64,000 bases of DNA from Leptospira kanakyensis (GCF_004769235.1 NZ_RQFG01000005.1:1426001-1490000), one strand, 5' to 3'. Counted from the first letter of the stretch, positions 36,684-46,590 are shown. Notes: generated by a model from the sequence alone, not told the origin. Program-made: numbers and translations.

Positions 36684-37499
36684 TTATTCCTTTTCCTGGC
36701 ATAAATTCCAAATCTTTTCTGCTTGCCTGAGCTTCAGAACGTTATGCGTTCGAATGAATGGAATTTTATATCTTAAAAGATGAAGTTCGCAGGCCAAGGT
36801 GGCAAATTCTCTATCTGGAATGGGTAATTCGCCGAGTACATTTCCAAGAAAAGATTTTCTAGAAACTCCTACCATGAGCCTAGGAAATTCTAGTTTTAAA
36901 ATTTCCAATTCTTGCAGGACTCGAAAAGAAACCATTGGATCTTCACTTAAGAAAAAACCCATACCTGGATCGAAGTAGAGAGCGGATTCGGGAATGTCCA
37001 TGGCAACTAAATCAGAGCGGCGATCCCGAAAGAAAGTTTGAACCTTTCTGATTACTTTTTCTGGGGTTAAATTGGATTTACTTTTCGCAATATTTCTGTT
37101 ATGCGAATGCATGATGATGAGTTTTAGCTCCGGGTGCTTTTTGATGTAGGAACTTAAAAAATCACGGTCACCTTCATAGGTAAATCCAGTGATGTCGTTG
37201 ATACAACGCACCCCGGCTTCAATTCCTCTTTTCTGGATCTCAGGTCGGAAACTATCCAAACTGATTCGGACACCCTTAGGAACAAAATGTCGGATTATAG
37301 GTTCTACCCGTCTCCATTCCTCTTCCTCAGAAACTAAACTTGCATTGATGTTAGATGACTGACCGGAGACATCCAACCAATCCGCTCCTTCCTGTAAAAG
37401 TTTGTTTCCTTGGTTGATTGCATCATCCGGGTTCAGGAACTTTCCCCCGTCACTAAATGAGTCTGTGGTAATGTTTAAGATTCCGAAGATTTCGGCCAT
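36684..37499 (-). CDS. folP: Dihydropteroate synthase of the Sul (sulfonamide-insensitive) type
   Basis: 271 residues. Condenses p-aminobenzoate with DHPP in folate synthesis. Blocks: FGILNITTDSFSDGG (5-19), LDVSGQSSN (42-50) instead of the usual DIGGESTRPG, SLDSFRPEIQ, NDITGF, IIMHSHNR, DPGMGFFLS (177-185), GVSRKSFLG (211-219) and IRTHNV. Several are those of mobile Sul1/Sul2 enzymes rather than E. coli FolP, notably DPGMGFFLS in the p-aminobenzoate site. Published phylogenies trace mobile sul genes to chromosomal folP of Leptospiraceae and Rhodobiaceae, which fits. Stand-alone gene, divergent from the OmpA-family gene. Confidence 0.93.
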   Translation of the reverse strand: MAEIFGILNITTDSFSDGGKFLNPDDAINQGNKLLQEGADWLDVSGQSSNINASLVSEEEEWRRVEPIIRHFVPKGVRISLDSFRPEIQKRGIEAGVRCINDITGFTYEGDRDFLSSYIKKHPELKLIIMHSHNRNIAKSKSNLTPEKVIRKVQTFFRDRRSDLVAMDIPESALYFDPGMGFFLSEDPMVSFRVLQELEILKLEFPRLMVGVSRKSFLGNVLGELPIPDREFATLACELHLLRYKIPFIRTHNVLKLRQAEKIWNLCQEKE

Positions 37500-37593
37500 G
37501 AATGAGAAGGATTATCGGTAAACCTCCCCCTAAAAGCCTTATTTTTCCCTTGGCAGAAAATTCCGAACTGCCGATACATAGGAGAGACGGCAG

Positions 37594-39606
37594 ATGAAAA
37601 AATACCTTATTTCCTTAATCATTTTGGTTTTCCCACTTCTGGCCCAACCTTTACCTAAAGTGAAGGACGTAAGGTTTTATCAGCCTCTTAACACTCAAAA
37701 TGTGGAATACAACCCCATCATTTCTCCCACGGGTAGGTATTTGGTTTTCCAATCCAACCGCCCGGGTGGTGAGGGAGGGATGGACATTTGGATTTCAGAG
37801 AATTTAAGTTTTCCTGACCGAATGAAATTGCCTGTTTGGTCACCTCCCAAAAATTTTCGCGAACTAAATACTACGAATTTTGAAGGTATGTTTTCTATCC
37901 TTTTTGATGAAGAAGAAAAACCGTACGAATTGTACTTCACGTCTGTTCGTGATAAATCACAAGCCGATCCTAAAAAAAACCGTGAAGGTTATGATGGCCT
38001 CAACTTATATTATACAAAAATAAATCCTAGAACGGGGCTTTGGTCTGTACCCATTCACTTGAATGAAGTGAACTCACATTTTGAAGATAAAATGCCTGCC
38101 GTTTCACCTGATGGTTGTTCTATGGTATTTTCCTCCAACCGCCCGGGTGGGATTGGCGGATTTGACCTTTGGATTTCCAAAAGAGAACCGTCGACAGTTA
38201 CTAAAGAAACAAATCCCGATAAACCTAAAATTAGATGTAGGGATGGGGTTTGGCAAAAACCAATTTCTGTAGGAACAACCGTGAATACAAAGGATGATGA
38301 AATTAGTCCTAGTTACCACTGGGATGGATTACGACTGTATTTTAGTTCCAATCGTGAAGATAAAAATCGTAAATTTAGTTTTTATTATAGCGAGTACAAT
38401 AGTTCACAAAATTATTTTGAAACACCTATCCTTTTAGGTTCTCCGTTTAATACCAAACAACAACTGTCAGGCGAATCTACTGGATTTCCTTTTGATACTC
38501 CAGCCGATTATTCTACTTATAGTCTTTGGGAAGAAAGTGATAATGAAGGGATTTCGGCCACCTTTGATGATCTGTGGTTTTATTTTTCTTCTAACCGTCC
38601 AGGCGGAGAAGGCCAATTTGACATTTACCGCACCATGGTTCCTGAGGACTTACGTCGTACTTATGAATTTGTTTTCCGTGGTTTAGTTCTGGATGGATCT
38701 GAAGCCATTATGATTGGTCTGGATGCCACACTGAAAATTTATGATGATACAAGACCCATCCAAGTGATTACTTCGAAACGGATTGGTGGGGATCTTAGCA
38801 CCTCTGATGCAGAGAATTTTAGAACCACAATTAAAACTGGGAAATTATACCGAGTGGAAGTGTCTTCGCCCGGATTCCATCCGACCGAACTGCTTTTGGA
38901 TTTGAGAGGGAACGTAGGAAAGGATAAGGAACAATATTCTCAAATCATTCTACAACCCATCCGTCCGACGAAAGACGAACGACCTGACAAAACCATCCAA
39001 GGAATCCGATTCATCGTTAAAGACAAAAAAACAGATTTGGTGATTCCGAATGCCATTTGTTATTATTTTGATGATCTAACCCGAAAAGGAAAATCCTTAG
39101 AATCTAAAGATAGCCGTTTTGATTTAGAAAAATCTCCGACCATGGATTTTGAAATTTTAGTAAGAGCCAAAGGGTTTAAGGAAGAAACCTTCCTTTTTTC
39201 CAAAGACAAAATTTCTTCTATGGAAGGGAAAGAAACCGTCCTTTACCTCCGAAATTTAAATGACTTTGACAGTTTGTACAATACAATTATTTATTTCCCG
39301 TTCAATGAACGAACGTTGAGTGATGAAGATAAGAAAAAATTGGATCTTTTTGCTGACTTCCTCATCCAACATAAAAATGAAAAAGTTGAAATTGGTGGAC
39401 ATACTGATAATGTAGGGAATAAGGAATACAATATCAGTTTGAGTGAAGATAGGGCACTTTCTGTGTATCAATACTTACGACTGAAAGCTGTTCCTAAGGA
39501 GCGAATGAAAGTGCAGGCGTACCATTATTCGCAACCGATAGCAGAGAATGAAACGGAAGAAGGAAGATCACGAAATAGACGTGTGAATTTCAAAAAAATA
39601 GATTAG
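37594..39606 (+). CDS. OmpA-family protein with PD40 beta-propeller repeats
   Basis: 670 residues. Signal peptide (KYLISLIILVFPLLAQ, cleaved near AQ-PL). Residues about 40-350 hold WD40-like PD40 units, each with the landmark SNRPGG-GG-DIW (near 49, 184 and 333). Middle beta domain (about 350-550), then a C-terminal OmpA-like peptidoglycan-binding domain (555-670) with IYFPFNERTLS, GGHTDNVGN and RSRNRRV. It should tie an outer-membrane or periplasmic propeller to peptidoglycan. ATG has GGAGAG eight bases upstream. The next gene starts two bases after its stop. Confidence 0.88.
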   Translation: MKKYLISLIILVFPLLAQPLPKVKDVRFYQPLNTQNVEYNPIISPTGRYLVFQSNRPGGEGGMDIWISENLSFPDRMKLPVWSPPKNFRELNTTNFEGMFSILFDEEEKPYELYFTSVRDKSQADPKKNREGYDGLNLYYTKINPRTGLWSVPIHLNEVNSHFEDKMPAVSPDGCSMVFSSNRPGGIGGFDLWISKREPSTVTKETNPDKPKIRCRDGVWQKPISVGTTVNTKDDEISPSYHWDGLRLYFSSNREDKNRKFSFYYSEYNSSQNYFETPILLGSPFNTKQQLSGESTGFPFDTPADYSTYSLWEESDNEGISATFDDLWFYFSSNRPGGEGQFDIYRTMVPEDLRRTYEFVFRGLVLDGSEAIMIGLDATLKIYDDTRPIQVITSKRIGGDLSTSDAENFRTTIKTGKLYRVEVSSPGFHPTELLLDLRGNVGKDKEQYSQIILQPIRPTKDERPDKTIQGIRFIVKDKKTDLVIPNAICYYFDDLTRKGKSLESKDSRFDLEKSPTMDFEILVRAKGFKEETFLFSKDKISSMEGKETVLYLRNLNDFDSLYNTIIYFPFNERTLSDEDKKKLDLFADFLIQHKNEKVEIGGHTDNVGNKEYNISLSEDRALSVYQYLRLKAVPKERMKVQAYHYSQPIAENETEEGRSRNRRVNFKKID

Positions 39607-39608
39607 TT

Positions 39609-40733
39609 ATGATCAATCGTGTAAAAATTCATTTCGACCAAGAACGAGAGTACCTTCCGTTGGAAGCAGTACGTGTTTTACCTGAGTTTTTCAAACAAAT
39701 GATGGGTGGAAATGGATTGTTTCTAAAAGGTTATGATACTTTGATTCGCGTGAAATTCAAAGGAGAACGACCGGATGGGGCACATATTTGGGAATTAGAA
39801 ACTATCCCTGAATTAATCGAAACAATTTTTACGATCCAGGCCACACCTCAGTTTCACGTCGAAGTGGATTATGAATTAATCAATCAAAAGGACAACCTCC
39901 TTCTCGGCAAAGTCATTGATAGAAGACAAACTTATGCAACTAGACAAGATCCCAGAAATGAAAAGGTTCGAGGGAATGCTGTTGCTTCTAATTTTTTAGT
40001 TGCAAAAACAAATATCGATTTTTCAAAACTAACAGGAGTTAGTTCCCAGGTAATTCTTTCTGATATCCAACGGAATGTTCTAAAAAATTATCCGCAGTCA
40101 AAAGTGGTATTTCTTTCTGGATCAACTCATAGTGATGAAATTGATCTAATGAAGGAACATAAAAAACCAATTTTTATTTTAGATACAGAAACATTTGAAT
40201 CTTTTCCTTCTGAAGATGTGTTTGATCCTAAAAAAACATTCGAAGACGAGTTTTTGTTGGATGATAAAATCCAAGAATACAAAAAGAAAAAAATAGGTTC
40301 TTATATTTATTTTCCTTTATTCATTCAAATGAAAGACATGCATTTTTTTGCATATCTTTCGTTAGAAACAGAAAGGCCAGGGATTCCTGGTGAAGTTTTG
40401 GAACTGTTTAAAGAGGTTGAACGTACGTTTCAAGAAAGAATTATGGACTCAAACACCCATATTCTTGATGTCAAACAAAACGTACTCAACGTTTCCAGGG
40501 GTGGAGTTGCCTTGGAAGTTAACGATATGGAAATTATCAAAGCACTGAAAGTGAAACCAACATTTACCCTGGATATCAATTTCAAATTGCAGGCACCGAT
40601 TCGGATGGCGATAGAATTACGACATTTGGAAGAGGTGAATGATTTTTATCGATTGGGTGGAAGGATCACGGGTGTCAGCGGAGATAAAAAAGCCAAAGAG
40701 ATTTACCACAGTCTCATCGACTTTTTTGGCTGA
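39609..40733 (+). CDS. PilZ-like protein, possibly the Leptospira family DUF1577
   Basis: 374 residues, no signal peptide or membrane segment. The N-terminal two thirds have no recognised domain; the last 100 residues (VLNVSRGGVALEV, FTLDINFKLQ, YRLGGRITG) follow the beta-barrel order of PilZ domains, although the RxxxR c-di-GMP motif is not evident. Length and layout resemble the Leptospira-restricted DUF1577 family (unverified), and a second such protein is at 55202-56374. Two bases after the OmpA-family stop, hence co-transcribed. Confidence 0.65.
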   Translation: MINRVKIHFDQEREYLPLEAVRVLPEFFKQMMGGNGLFLKGYDTLIRVKFKGERPDGAHIWELETIPELIETIFTIQATPQFHVEVDYELINQKDNLLLGKVIDRRQTYATRQDPRNEKVRGNAVASNFLVAKTNIDFSKLTGVSSQVILSDIQRNVLKNYPQSKVVFLSGSTHSDEIDLMKEHKKPIFILDTETFESFPSEDVFDPKKTFEDEFLLDDKIQEYKKKKIGSYIYFPLFIQMKDMHFFAYLSLETERPGIPGEVLELFKEVERTFQERIMDSNTHILDVKQNVLNVSRGGVALEVNDMEIIKALKVKPTFTLDINFKLQAPIRMAIELRHLEEVNDFYRLGGRITGVSGDKKAKEIYHSLIDFFG

Positions 40734-40761
40734 TCTTACGCGGGTTCAATAGGGGCCAAGA

Positions 40762-42075
40762 TTGAAAGAACAAAAACTAACGACAGAAAACTATAAAGGC
40801 ACTCGGGATTTTTACCCTGAGGATATGCGCCTTCGAAACTACTTATTTTCGGTGATGAAAGATGTCGCCAGATCCTATGGATATGAAGAGTATGATGGCC
40901 CTATGGTGGAATCTTTGGATTTATACCGAGCTAAAACGGGCGAAGAAATTGTAGGGAAACAAATTTATAATTTTATCGATAAGGGAGATCGTGAGGTTGC
41001 GATCCGACCTGAGATGACACCAACTGTCGCTAGGATGGTAGCAAAAAAATTGCGCGACCTTCCTCGTCCCATTCGTTGGTTTTCCATTCCTAACCTTTGG
41101 CGATACGAACAACCGGGCCATGGTCGCCTTCGTGAACATTGGCAATTGAATGTGGACATGTTTGGTGTGACAAGCCAGAAGGCCGAATTAGAAATTTTAT
41201 CTTTGGCTTGTGATATTCTTTTTGCATTTGGAGCCAAAAGGAATAGTTTTAAAGTTACAATTTCTCACAGATCACTTCTCGACGAATTTTTGTTAGATGG
41301 TCTAAAGGTAAGTCCAAACCAAGCGCATGAAGTTTCTAAAATTTTAGATAAAAAAAATAAAATTACGGAAGATGAGTATATTGCTCTTGTTTCAAAAACC
41401 ATTCCTAATGATCCAACAGCAGTATCAAAGATAAACTTGTTTCTTGCTGCCACCACAGATACTCTCGGTCAAATTCCTGGAATCAAAGATGAAACTAGAA
41501 ACACAATCCAAACATTGTTTGAGGATTTAAAAACCATTGGATTAGAGGATATTGTTTATTTTGACCCTTCAGTTGTAAGAGGTTTTGATTATTATACGGG
41601 TTTTATTTTTGAAATTTTTGACACTTCTCCACAAAATAAACGTTCGTTATATGGTGGTGGAAGGTATGATAATTTAATTGGTTTGTTTTCCAATGAAGAA
41701 CTTTCTGGAATTGGGTTTGGTCTTGGGGATGTAACTCTTCAAAATTTTTTAACTGCACACAATTTATTACCAAATTTTGTGAATGATTCCACCGTTTACA
41801 TTCCTCTTTTAGATGAGTCTTCCTTTGCAGAAAATCATAACTTTGCAAAGGAACTACGAAAAGAAAAGATTGCCGTAGAGGTTTCTTTACTTTCTCAAAA
41901 AATGGGGAAACAACTTTCTTATGCAGAGAAAAAAGGGTACCGCTGGATTTTACTTCGTGGTGAAGATGAAATCAAAGCAGGCACTGTGACATTAAAAGAT
42001 ATGGCAACTCGCAACCAATGGACTTCTTCTTTTTCGGAAGCACTTCAAAAGATAAAAGAAGAGCTTTCTAAATGA
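40762..42075 (+). CDS. hisS: Histidine--tRNA ligase
   Basis: 437 residues, TTG start with AGGGG upstream. Class II synthetase with motif 1 region GTRDFYPEDM, RPEMTPTVAR, motif 2 EQPGHGRLREHWQLNVDMFG, histidine A box GFDYYTGFIFEI, motif 3 LYGGGRYDNL and a C-terminal anticodon-binding domain (about 340-437). Catalyses charging of tRNA-His. Its stop overlaps the next start (ATGA), placing PAP2 and acyltransferase genes in the same operon, an unusual pairing of translation with lipid genes. Confidence 0.97.
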   Translation: MKEQKLTTENYKGTRDFYPEDMRLRNYLFSVMKDVARSYGYEEYDGPMVESLDLYRAKTGEEIVGKQIYNFIDKGDREVAIRPEMTPTVARMVAKKLRDLPRPIRWFSIPNLWRYEQPGHGRLREHWQLNVDMFGVTSQKAELEILSLACDILFAFGAKRNSFKVTISHRSLLDEFLLDGLKVSPNQAHEVSKILDKKNKITEDEYIALVSKTIPNDPTAVSKINLFLAATTDTLGQIPGIKDETRNTIQTLFEDLKTIGLEDIVYFDPSVVRGFDYYTGFIFEIFDTSPQNKRSLYGGGRYDNLIGLFSNEELSGIGFGLGDVTLQNFLTAHNLLPNFVNDSTVYIPLLDESSFAENHNFAKELRKEKIAVEVSLLSQKMGKQLSYAEKKGYRWILLRGEDEIKAGTVTLKDMATRNQWTSSFSEALQKIKEELSK

Positions 42076-42605
42076 ATTTTATTTCTGCCATTGATTTAAA
42101 GTTTTCGACTTGGATCCAAAAAAATCTCCACCACCCAAAACTCAGTTGGGTTTTGTCTCGGGTCAATCGTGGAGAAATGTTTGCCCTTGTTTTGTTGCCA
42201 CTTATGTTTTTAAGCAATCTTTACAAGCCGGTTTACATTAGTTTGCCCTTTGTTTTGGTTTTTACTTATCTAACAGATCGTTTAGTGTTGGTTTTGAAAA
42301 AATACTTCGCTAGGAAACGTCCCCTAGTCAGTGTTATGGGAAAAGTGGATTCCAATCCAGATATGAAACATTCTTTTCCTTCGGCTCATAGCGCAAATTC
42401 CATTGTTGTATCTACGATTTTAGTTTTTGCCTTTCATGAGACTCCGTATTTCTTTTTCTTCAGTTTGTTTGCTGGTGTGGGTAGACTTGTTACCTTACAT
42501 CATTTTGTGAGTGATATTGTGGGAGGATGGATCATTGGTTTTGGAATTGGACTCATTGCAGTTTTAATTCATTATTATCTTTGGCCTTTTGTTTTAACGT
42601 TATGA
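42072..42605 (+). CDS. PAP2-family membrane phosphatase
   Basis: 177 residues, five or six membrane helices. The three PAP2 signatures are complete: [14 protein letters not shown] and [12 protein letters not shown] (catalytic His and Asp). Members dephosphorylate phosphatidic acid, undecaprenyl pyrophosphate or lipid A phosphates at the outer face of the inner membrane. It is sandwiched by 4-base overlaps between hisS and an acyltransferase, and that acyltransferase neighbour favours a phospholipid or lipid A substrate. Confidence 0.88.
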   Translation: MNFISAIDLKFSTWIQKNLHHPKLSWVLSRVNRGEMFALVLLPLMFLSNLYKPVYISLPFVLVFTYLTDRLVLVLKKYFARKRPLVSVMGKVDSNPDMKHSFPSAHSANSIVVSTILVFAFHETPYFFFFSLFAGVGRLVTLHHFVSDIVGGWIIGFGIGLIAVLIHYYLWPFVLTL

Positions 42606-43510
42606 AACAGATTGGATATTTTATTTCATTTTTAATTGTTTATTTGTTTTATTTTCCATTTAAGGTTCTTCCGTATAAATGGTGTTTGGCGTATGGAATA
42701 TTTTTAGCCAAACTCATTTATCCTCTGGATAAAAAACATAGAAAGGTTGCTGCCGATAATATTCGTTTTGCCTTTCCGGCTTATACAGAAGTTCAAATTC
42801 ATAATTTAGTAAAGGCTCATTATCGTCATTTGGGTATCCTTCTTGCGCATACACTTTGGGCACCTCGAATGACTAGAAAGTGGTTGGATAAAAACCTAAT
42901 TATCGATTCTGAAAGTTTACAAATTGAAGAAGAAACTAAAAAACAAGGAGTAGGAGTGATTCTAATTTCAGGTCACTTTGGCACTTGGGAAATTTTAGTT
43001 CAGTTTTTAGGAATCCGTATGAAGGGCGGAGGAATTTACAAAAAGGTAAGAAACCCCTTTGTTGACCAGTTACTCCGTCGGATGCGTTCTAAAAATGGGG
43101 TAGTGCTTGTTCCTGTCCAAGAGTCTACACAAGTCATCAAACTTCTCAAACAAGGGTATTGGATTGGATTTGGTGCAGATCAAAATGCTGGAAAAGCTGG
43201 GATTTTTGTTCCGTTTATGAACAGACAAGCATCAACATTTGTTGGTCCGGCCCTTATGGCATACTTAACTGGTGCTAAGATGTTATATTATTCTGTGTTA
43301 GCTGGCCCGGATGGGAAGGTGATTGTTCGTGTTAAGGATTTGGGTTTTGTTGATAAAAAACTATATCCTTCCAAAGATGATGTGATTCGGCATTATACAG
43401 AACTTTGGACGAAAACTTTGGAAGAAGAAGTGAAGTTATTTCCGGAGCAGTACTTTTGGGTACACCGTCGTTGGAGAACCCAACCGCAGGCCATCGAAAA
43501 CAACCAGTAA
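42602..43510 (+). CDS. LpxL/HtrB-family lipid acyltransferase
   Basis: 302 residues from ATG 42602, which overlaps the PAP2 stop; an upstream in-frame opening is antisense-free read-through of the PAP2 gene and rejected. N-terminal membrane anchor (5-25). The HX4D/E catalytic box reads SGHFGTWE, followed by [17 protein letters not shown], typical of lipid A secondary acyltransferases that move an acyl group from ACP to a Kdo-lipid A-like acceptor. Leptospiral lipid A has unusual amide-linked acyl chains, so the exact acceptor is open. Ends before a hairpin at 43511. Confidence 0.87.
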   Translation: MKQIGYFISFLIVYLFYFPFKVLPYKWCLAYGIFLAKLIYPLDKKHRKVAADNIRFAFPAYTEVQIHNLVKAHYRHLGILLAHTLWAPRMTRKWLDKNLIIDSESLQIEEETKKQGVGVILISGHFGTWEILVQFLGIRMKGGGIYKKVRNPFVDQLLRRMRSKNGVVLVPVQESTQVIKLLKQGYWIGFGADQNAGKAGIFVPFMNRQASTFVGPALMAYLTGAKMLYYSVLAGPDGKVIVRVKDLGFVDKKLYPSKDDVIRHYTELWTKTLEEEVKLFPEQYFWVHRRWRTQPQAIENNQ

Positions 43511-43552
43511 TGGAAAGATTAGAAACTTAAAAGTAAAAACCTAATCTTTCCA
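43511..43552. terminator. Hairpin between convergent operons
   Basis: Perfect 12-bp stem (43511-43522 with 43541-43552), 18-base loop, directly after the acyltransferase stop. No strong T tract on either side; probable transcription end for the hisS operon or the convergent transhydrogenase gene. Confidence 0.5.
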
Positions 43553-43567
43553 ATGCCAATCTTAAAT

Positions 43568-43586
43568 CTCGGAGTTATTCTCCGAG
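43568..43586 (-). other. Short hairpin around the transhydrogenase stop codon
   Basis: 7-bp stem (43568-43574 with 43580-43586) with the TAA of the gene in a 5-base loop. Two hairpins thus lie within 80 bases at this convergent boundary. Confidence 0.4.
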
Positions 43587-44702
43587 AAGTGCGAGTGTAG
43601 GTTTGTGACGAATCACCCCGTTTTCAGCAATCATACATGCATTGATGATCTCATCTTCCAAGTTGATGTTGAATTGTTTTTCTTTATTCACAAACAACTT
43701 TAGGAAGTTCACAATGTTCTTTGCATACATTTTACTTGCATCCATTGGTTGTGTACTTTGAAGGTTGGAATTTCCAATCACAGTAATACCTTTGTAAACA
43801 ATTGTTTTATCGTTTTCGGTCACTTCACAGTTACCACCGTTAACCGCAGCCAAATCAACAATCACAGAACCTTGTCTCATTTTATCCACCATATCTTTGG
43901 TGATGAGTACAGGAGCTTTTTTTCCAGGAATGAGAGCTGTTGTGATAATGATATCTGCTTTTTCAGCATACTTTGCAATGGCTTCTTTTTGGCGACGTTG
44001 GTAATCTTCTGATTGTTCCACCGCATAACCACCAGTATTCGAAGCATCAGCTGCTCCTTCTACTTCCACAAATTTTGCACCAAGTGACATACACTGTTCT
44101 TTCACTTCTGGTCTTGTATCAAATACATCCACCACTGCCCCAAGTCGGCGAGAAGTCGCAATGGCTTGGAGTCCTGCAACACCTGCTCCGAGGATCAAAA
44201 CTCTAGCAGGAGTGATGGTTCCTGCGGCAGTTGTTAACATTGGGAAAAAACGGCTATAGTTGGAAGCAGCAAGTAACACTGCTTTGTATCCAGAAACTGT
44301 TGCTTGGCTACTGAGAACGTCCATGGACTGTGCCCGAGTGATTCGTGGGATTGTGTCCATAGAGAAAATTTTAAAAGACGCGTTTGCGATTTCTTTTACT
44401 TTTTTAGGGAAAGCAAGAGGAGAAAGTGTAGCAATATAGAGTTTGTCTTTGCCAATTTTTTTAGCACTGGCTTCATCCAATGTATGGATGGATACAACGA
44501 TGTCTGATCCAGAAAGAATCGCATCTCTTGATTCTACAGTTGCACCAACATCTTTATAATCTTGGTCGGAGAAAAACGCATTGTCCCCAGCAGTTGTTTC
44601 AACGGAAACAGTAAAACCTAACTTTTTGAGTGGGTCAACTACATCCGGAGTGATTGCCACTCGGTTTTCATAAGATGGTTCTTTGATTACGCCTATTTTC
44701 AT
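43575..44702 (-). CDS. pntA: NAD(P) transhydrogenase subunit alpha (PntAA-type)
   Basis: 375 residues: domain I only. Features: RVAITPDVVDPLKKLGF, the transhydrogenase motif RITRAQSMDVLSSQA, and the NAD Rossmann loop LILGAGVAGLQAI with DTRPEVKEQ. Alanine dehydrogenase is excluded by the RAQSMD block. It would be the NAD(H)-binding subunit of the proton-translocating enzyme interconverting NADH and NADPH. The membrane parts (PntAB, PntB) are not adjacent: downstream is the convergent acyltransferase, upstream a UDP-glucuronate decarboxylase ending one base away. Those partners must be elsewhere. Confidence 0.87.
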   Translation of the reverse strand: MKIGVIKEPSYENRVAITPDVVDPLKKLGFTVSVETTAGDNAFFSDQDYKDVGATVESRDAILSGSDIVVSIHTLDEASAKKIGKDKLYIATLSPLAFPKKVKEIANASFKIFSMDTIPRITRAQSMDVLSSQATVSGYKAVLLAASNYSRFFPMLTTAAGTITPARVLILGAGVAGLQAIATSRRLGAVVDVFDTRPEVKEQCMSLGAKFVEVEGAADASNTGGYAVEQSEDYQRRQKEAIAKYAEKADIIITTALIPGKKAPVLITKDMVDKMRQGSVIVDLAAVNGGNCEVTENDKTIVYKGITVIGNSNLQSTQPMDASKMYAKNIVNFLKLFVNKEKQFNINLEDEIINACMIAENGVIRHKPTLALLGE

Positions 44703-44703
44703 T

Positions 44704-45636
44704 TTATACTCTTTTGCTAAAATATTCGATGGTTTTTTTTACGCCTTCCACGAGCGGAACGGTCGTTGAATAATTCAATTTTTCTTTCGCCAAACCTAGA
44801 TTTGGTTTTCTTCTGGTTGGATCATCTTGTGGAAGTGGAAGGTAAATGATTTTAGATTTACTTCCTGTTTCTTTGATTACAAGTTCCGCAAGTTCTTTAA
44901 CCGTGAATTCTCCGTCATTGCCTAGGTTGACTGGTCCAATGAAATTATCCGTGTTCATCATGGTAATGATCCCACGAACTAAATCATCCACGTAACAGAA
45001 GGAGCGAGTTTGGCTTCCATCACCATAAATGGTAATATTTTCTCCGCGTAACGCTTGTACAATGAAGTTACTTACCACTCGACCGTCATCCGGGATCATT
45101 CTTGGGCCATAAGTATTAAAAATACGGATCACTCGAATGTCTACACCATGTTGGCGGTGGTAATCGAAACATAAAGTTTCTGCTAAACGTTTTCCTTCAT
45201 CATAACAACTTCTGATTCCGATGGTGTTTACATTTCCCCAATAGGATTCTGTCTGTGGGTGTTCGAGTGGGTTCCCATAAACTTCAGATGTGCTTGCTTG
45301 GAGGATTCGAGCTTTCACTCGTTTGGCAAGTCCGAGCATGTTTGTCATACCCAAAACATTGGTTTTGATGGTTTTGATAGGATTACTTTGGTAATGAACG
45401 GGAGAGGCCGGACATGCCATATTGTAAATTTCGTCCACTTCCAATTTGATAGGATCCGTGATGTCATGGCGGATCAGTTCAAAGTTCGGATTGGAGAGGA
45501 GGTGAGTTAGGTTTTCTTTTCGTCCGGTGTGGAAATTGTCCAATACGATGATTTGGTTCCCAGCGTTCAAAAGAGTTTCTGCCAGATGAGAACCGATGAA
45601 TCCGGCTCCACCTGTGATAAGGATTCTTTTTGCCAT
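44704..45636 (-). CDS. UDP-glucuronate decarboxylase (UXS-type)
   Basis: 310 residues, extended SDR. Glycine loop TGGAGFIG (8-15), catalytic T116-S117-E118 and Y145-x3-K149, [11 protein letters not shown] and [10 protein letters not shown] are diagnostic UXS blocks. It converts UDP-glucuronate to UDP-xylose, a donor for surface glycans, with tightly bound NAD+. The transhydrogenase gene begins one base past its stop and is probably co-transcribed, although no metabolic link is clear. Confidence 0.93.
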   Translation of the reverse strand: MAKRILITGGAGFIGSHLAETLLNAGNQIIVLDNFHTGRKENLTHLLSNPNFELIRHDITDPIKLEVDEIYNMACPASPVHYQSNPIKTIKTNVLGMTNMLGLAKRVKARILQASTSEVYGNPLEHPQTESYWGNVNTIGIRSCYDEGKRLAETLCFDYHRQHGVDIRVIRIFNTYGPRMIPDDGRVVSNFIVQALRGENITIYGDGSQTRSFCYVDDLVRGIITMMNTDNFIGPVNLGNDGEFTVKELAELVIKETGSKSKIIYLPLPQDDPTRRKPNLGLAKEKLNYSTTVPLVEGVKKTIEYFSKRV

Positions 45637-45693
45637 TGAGATTCTATATTTATGAAGTCGGTGTCCTCGGCAAATGAAAATTTGTGAGAAGGA

Positions 45694-46575
45694 CTAGGGG
45701 TTGTTGTCTTTGGGAGGGAAGTCCTGGAACAAATTCGGGGGCAAAACGATCCCACTTTCGGGATCCACACCACGTTTTTCCAACCAAAGTTTTGCTTCAG
45801 GAGAAAGCTCACCGGGAAACCTTTCGAACGACTCTTCCACTTCCGGGAAATCATGAGATTCTTCGTGGCTGAGGGAACTTCGTAGAGACATAAAAATAAT
45901 TCCAATGCTAAGGAGAGACCAAAGGGTCGCGATCATGTAACCTAGAACCACAACCACAGTGGGAACTTCCTGGTTTTGTAAGTCTTCGGGGCCGAGACCA
46001 GACATCCAAAAGGCAAGGATTCCCGCGTCCGTTTCGGTTAATCTTTCTGCAAAATCAGAGAGATCATATAGGGAATAGAGAGAGATACTAGTACCTAAAA
46101 ACACTAAGGAAAGGATGGAAATGGTTTCACCTAACATCCCAGTGACAAGAATGCCCACTCCCCAAAAAATTCCGGTAAGATAAGCAAGGTCACCTAGTTT
46201 AGAATAAAGGACACTGACAGAGATCAGAAACAATCCTAACAAAATCATTGTTTGGCGAGCATGGCGGCCTTGGAATCCGAGGCGTAACAAAAAAGCTCCG
46301 ACAAGGGAAGAACCAATGTATCCTGCGGAAACTACCAAAATAAAGGAACCGCGAAAAGAAGCAGGGATCGCGATGGTTTCCCCTCCTTCATTTCCATGGA
46401 GAGCAATCCCTTTGACAACACCCCCGCTGAATAGAGCAGCAGTGGCATGACAGATTTCATGGATGAGTACAACAAACTCTTTGAGGTAGGAAGTGAATTG
46501 GTGATCCCAAAACGCCACTAAACTCAAAATCAAAGAGAGAAAAATGACAAACTTAACCGGTTTTTCTGCCATCAT
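45694..46575 (-). CDS. M50-like membrane metalloprotease
   Basis: 293 residues, about seven membrane helices. Zinc motif HEICH (H39, E40, H43) within helix 2 (LIHEICHATAALFSGG), and a hydrophobic C-terminal core; a second metal ligand Asp is likely in the fourth helix region. The layout matches M50B/site-2-protease-like proteins (PF13398 type) and has an acidic cytoplasmic tail from about residue 225. Candidate substrates are anti-sigma factors or membrane regulators. Stand-alone, 57 bases after the decarboxylase start. Confidence 0.82.
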   Translation of the reverse strand: MMAEKPVKFVIFLSLILSLVAFWDHQFTSYLKEFVVLIHEICHATAALFSGGVVKGIALHGNEGGETIAIPASFRGSFILVVSAGYIGSSLVGAFLLRLGFQGRHARQTMILLGLFLISVSVLYSKLGDLAYLTGIFWGVGILVTGMLGETISILSLVFLGTSISLYSLYDLSDFAERLTETDAGILAFWMSGLGPEDLQNQEVPTVVVVLGYMIATLWSLLSIGIIFMSLRSSLSHEESHDFPEVEESFERFPGELSPEAKLWLEKRGVDPESGIVLPPNLFQDFPPKDNNP

Positions 46576-46590
46576 CGATTTTAATATCGG

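Noticed and set aside
43575..44702. Alanine dehydrogenase
   Set aside because: The fold is shared, but the RITRAQSMDVLSSQA block and the DTRPEVKEQ segment fit transhydrogenase alpha subunits.
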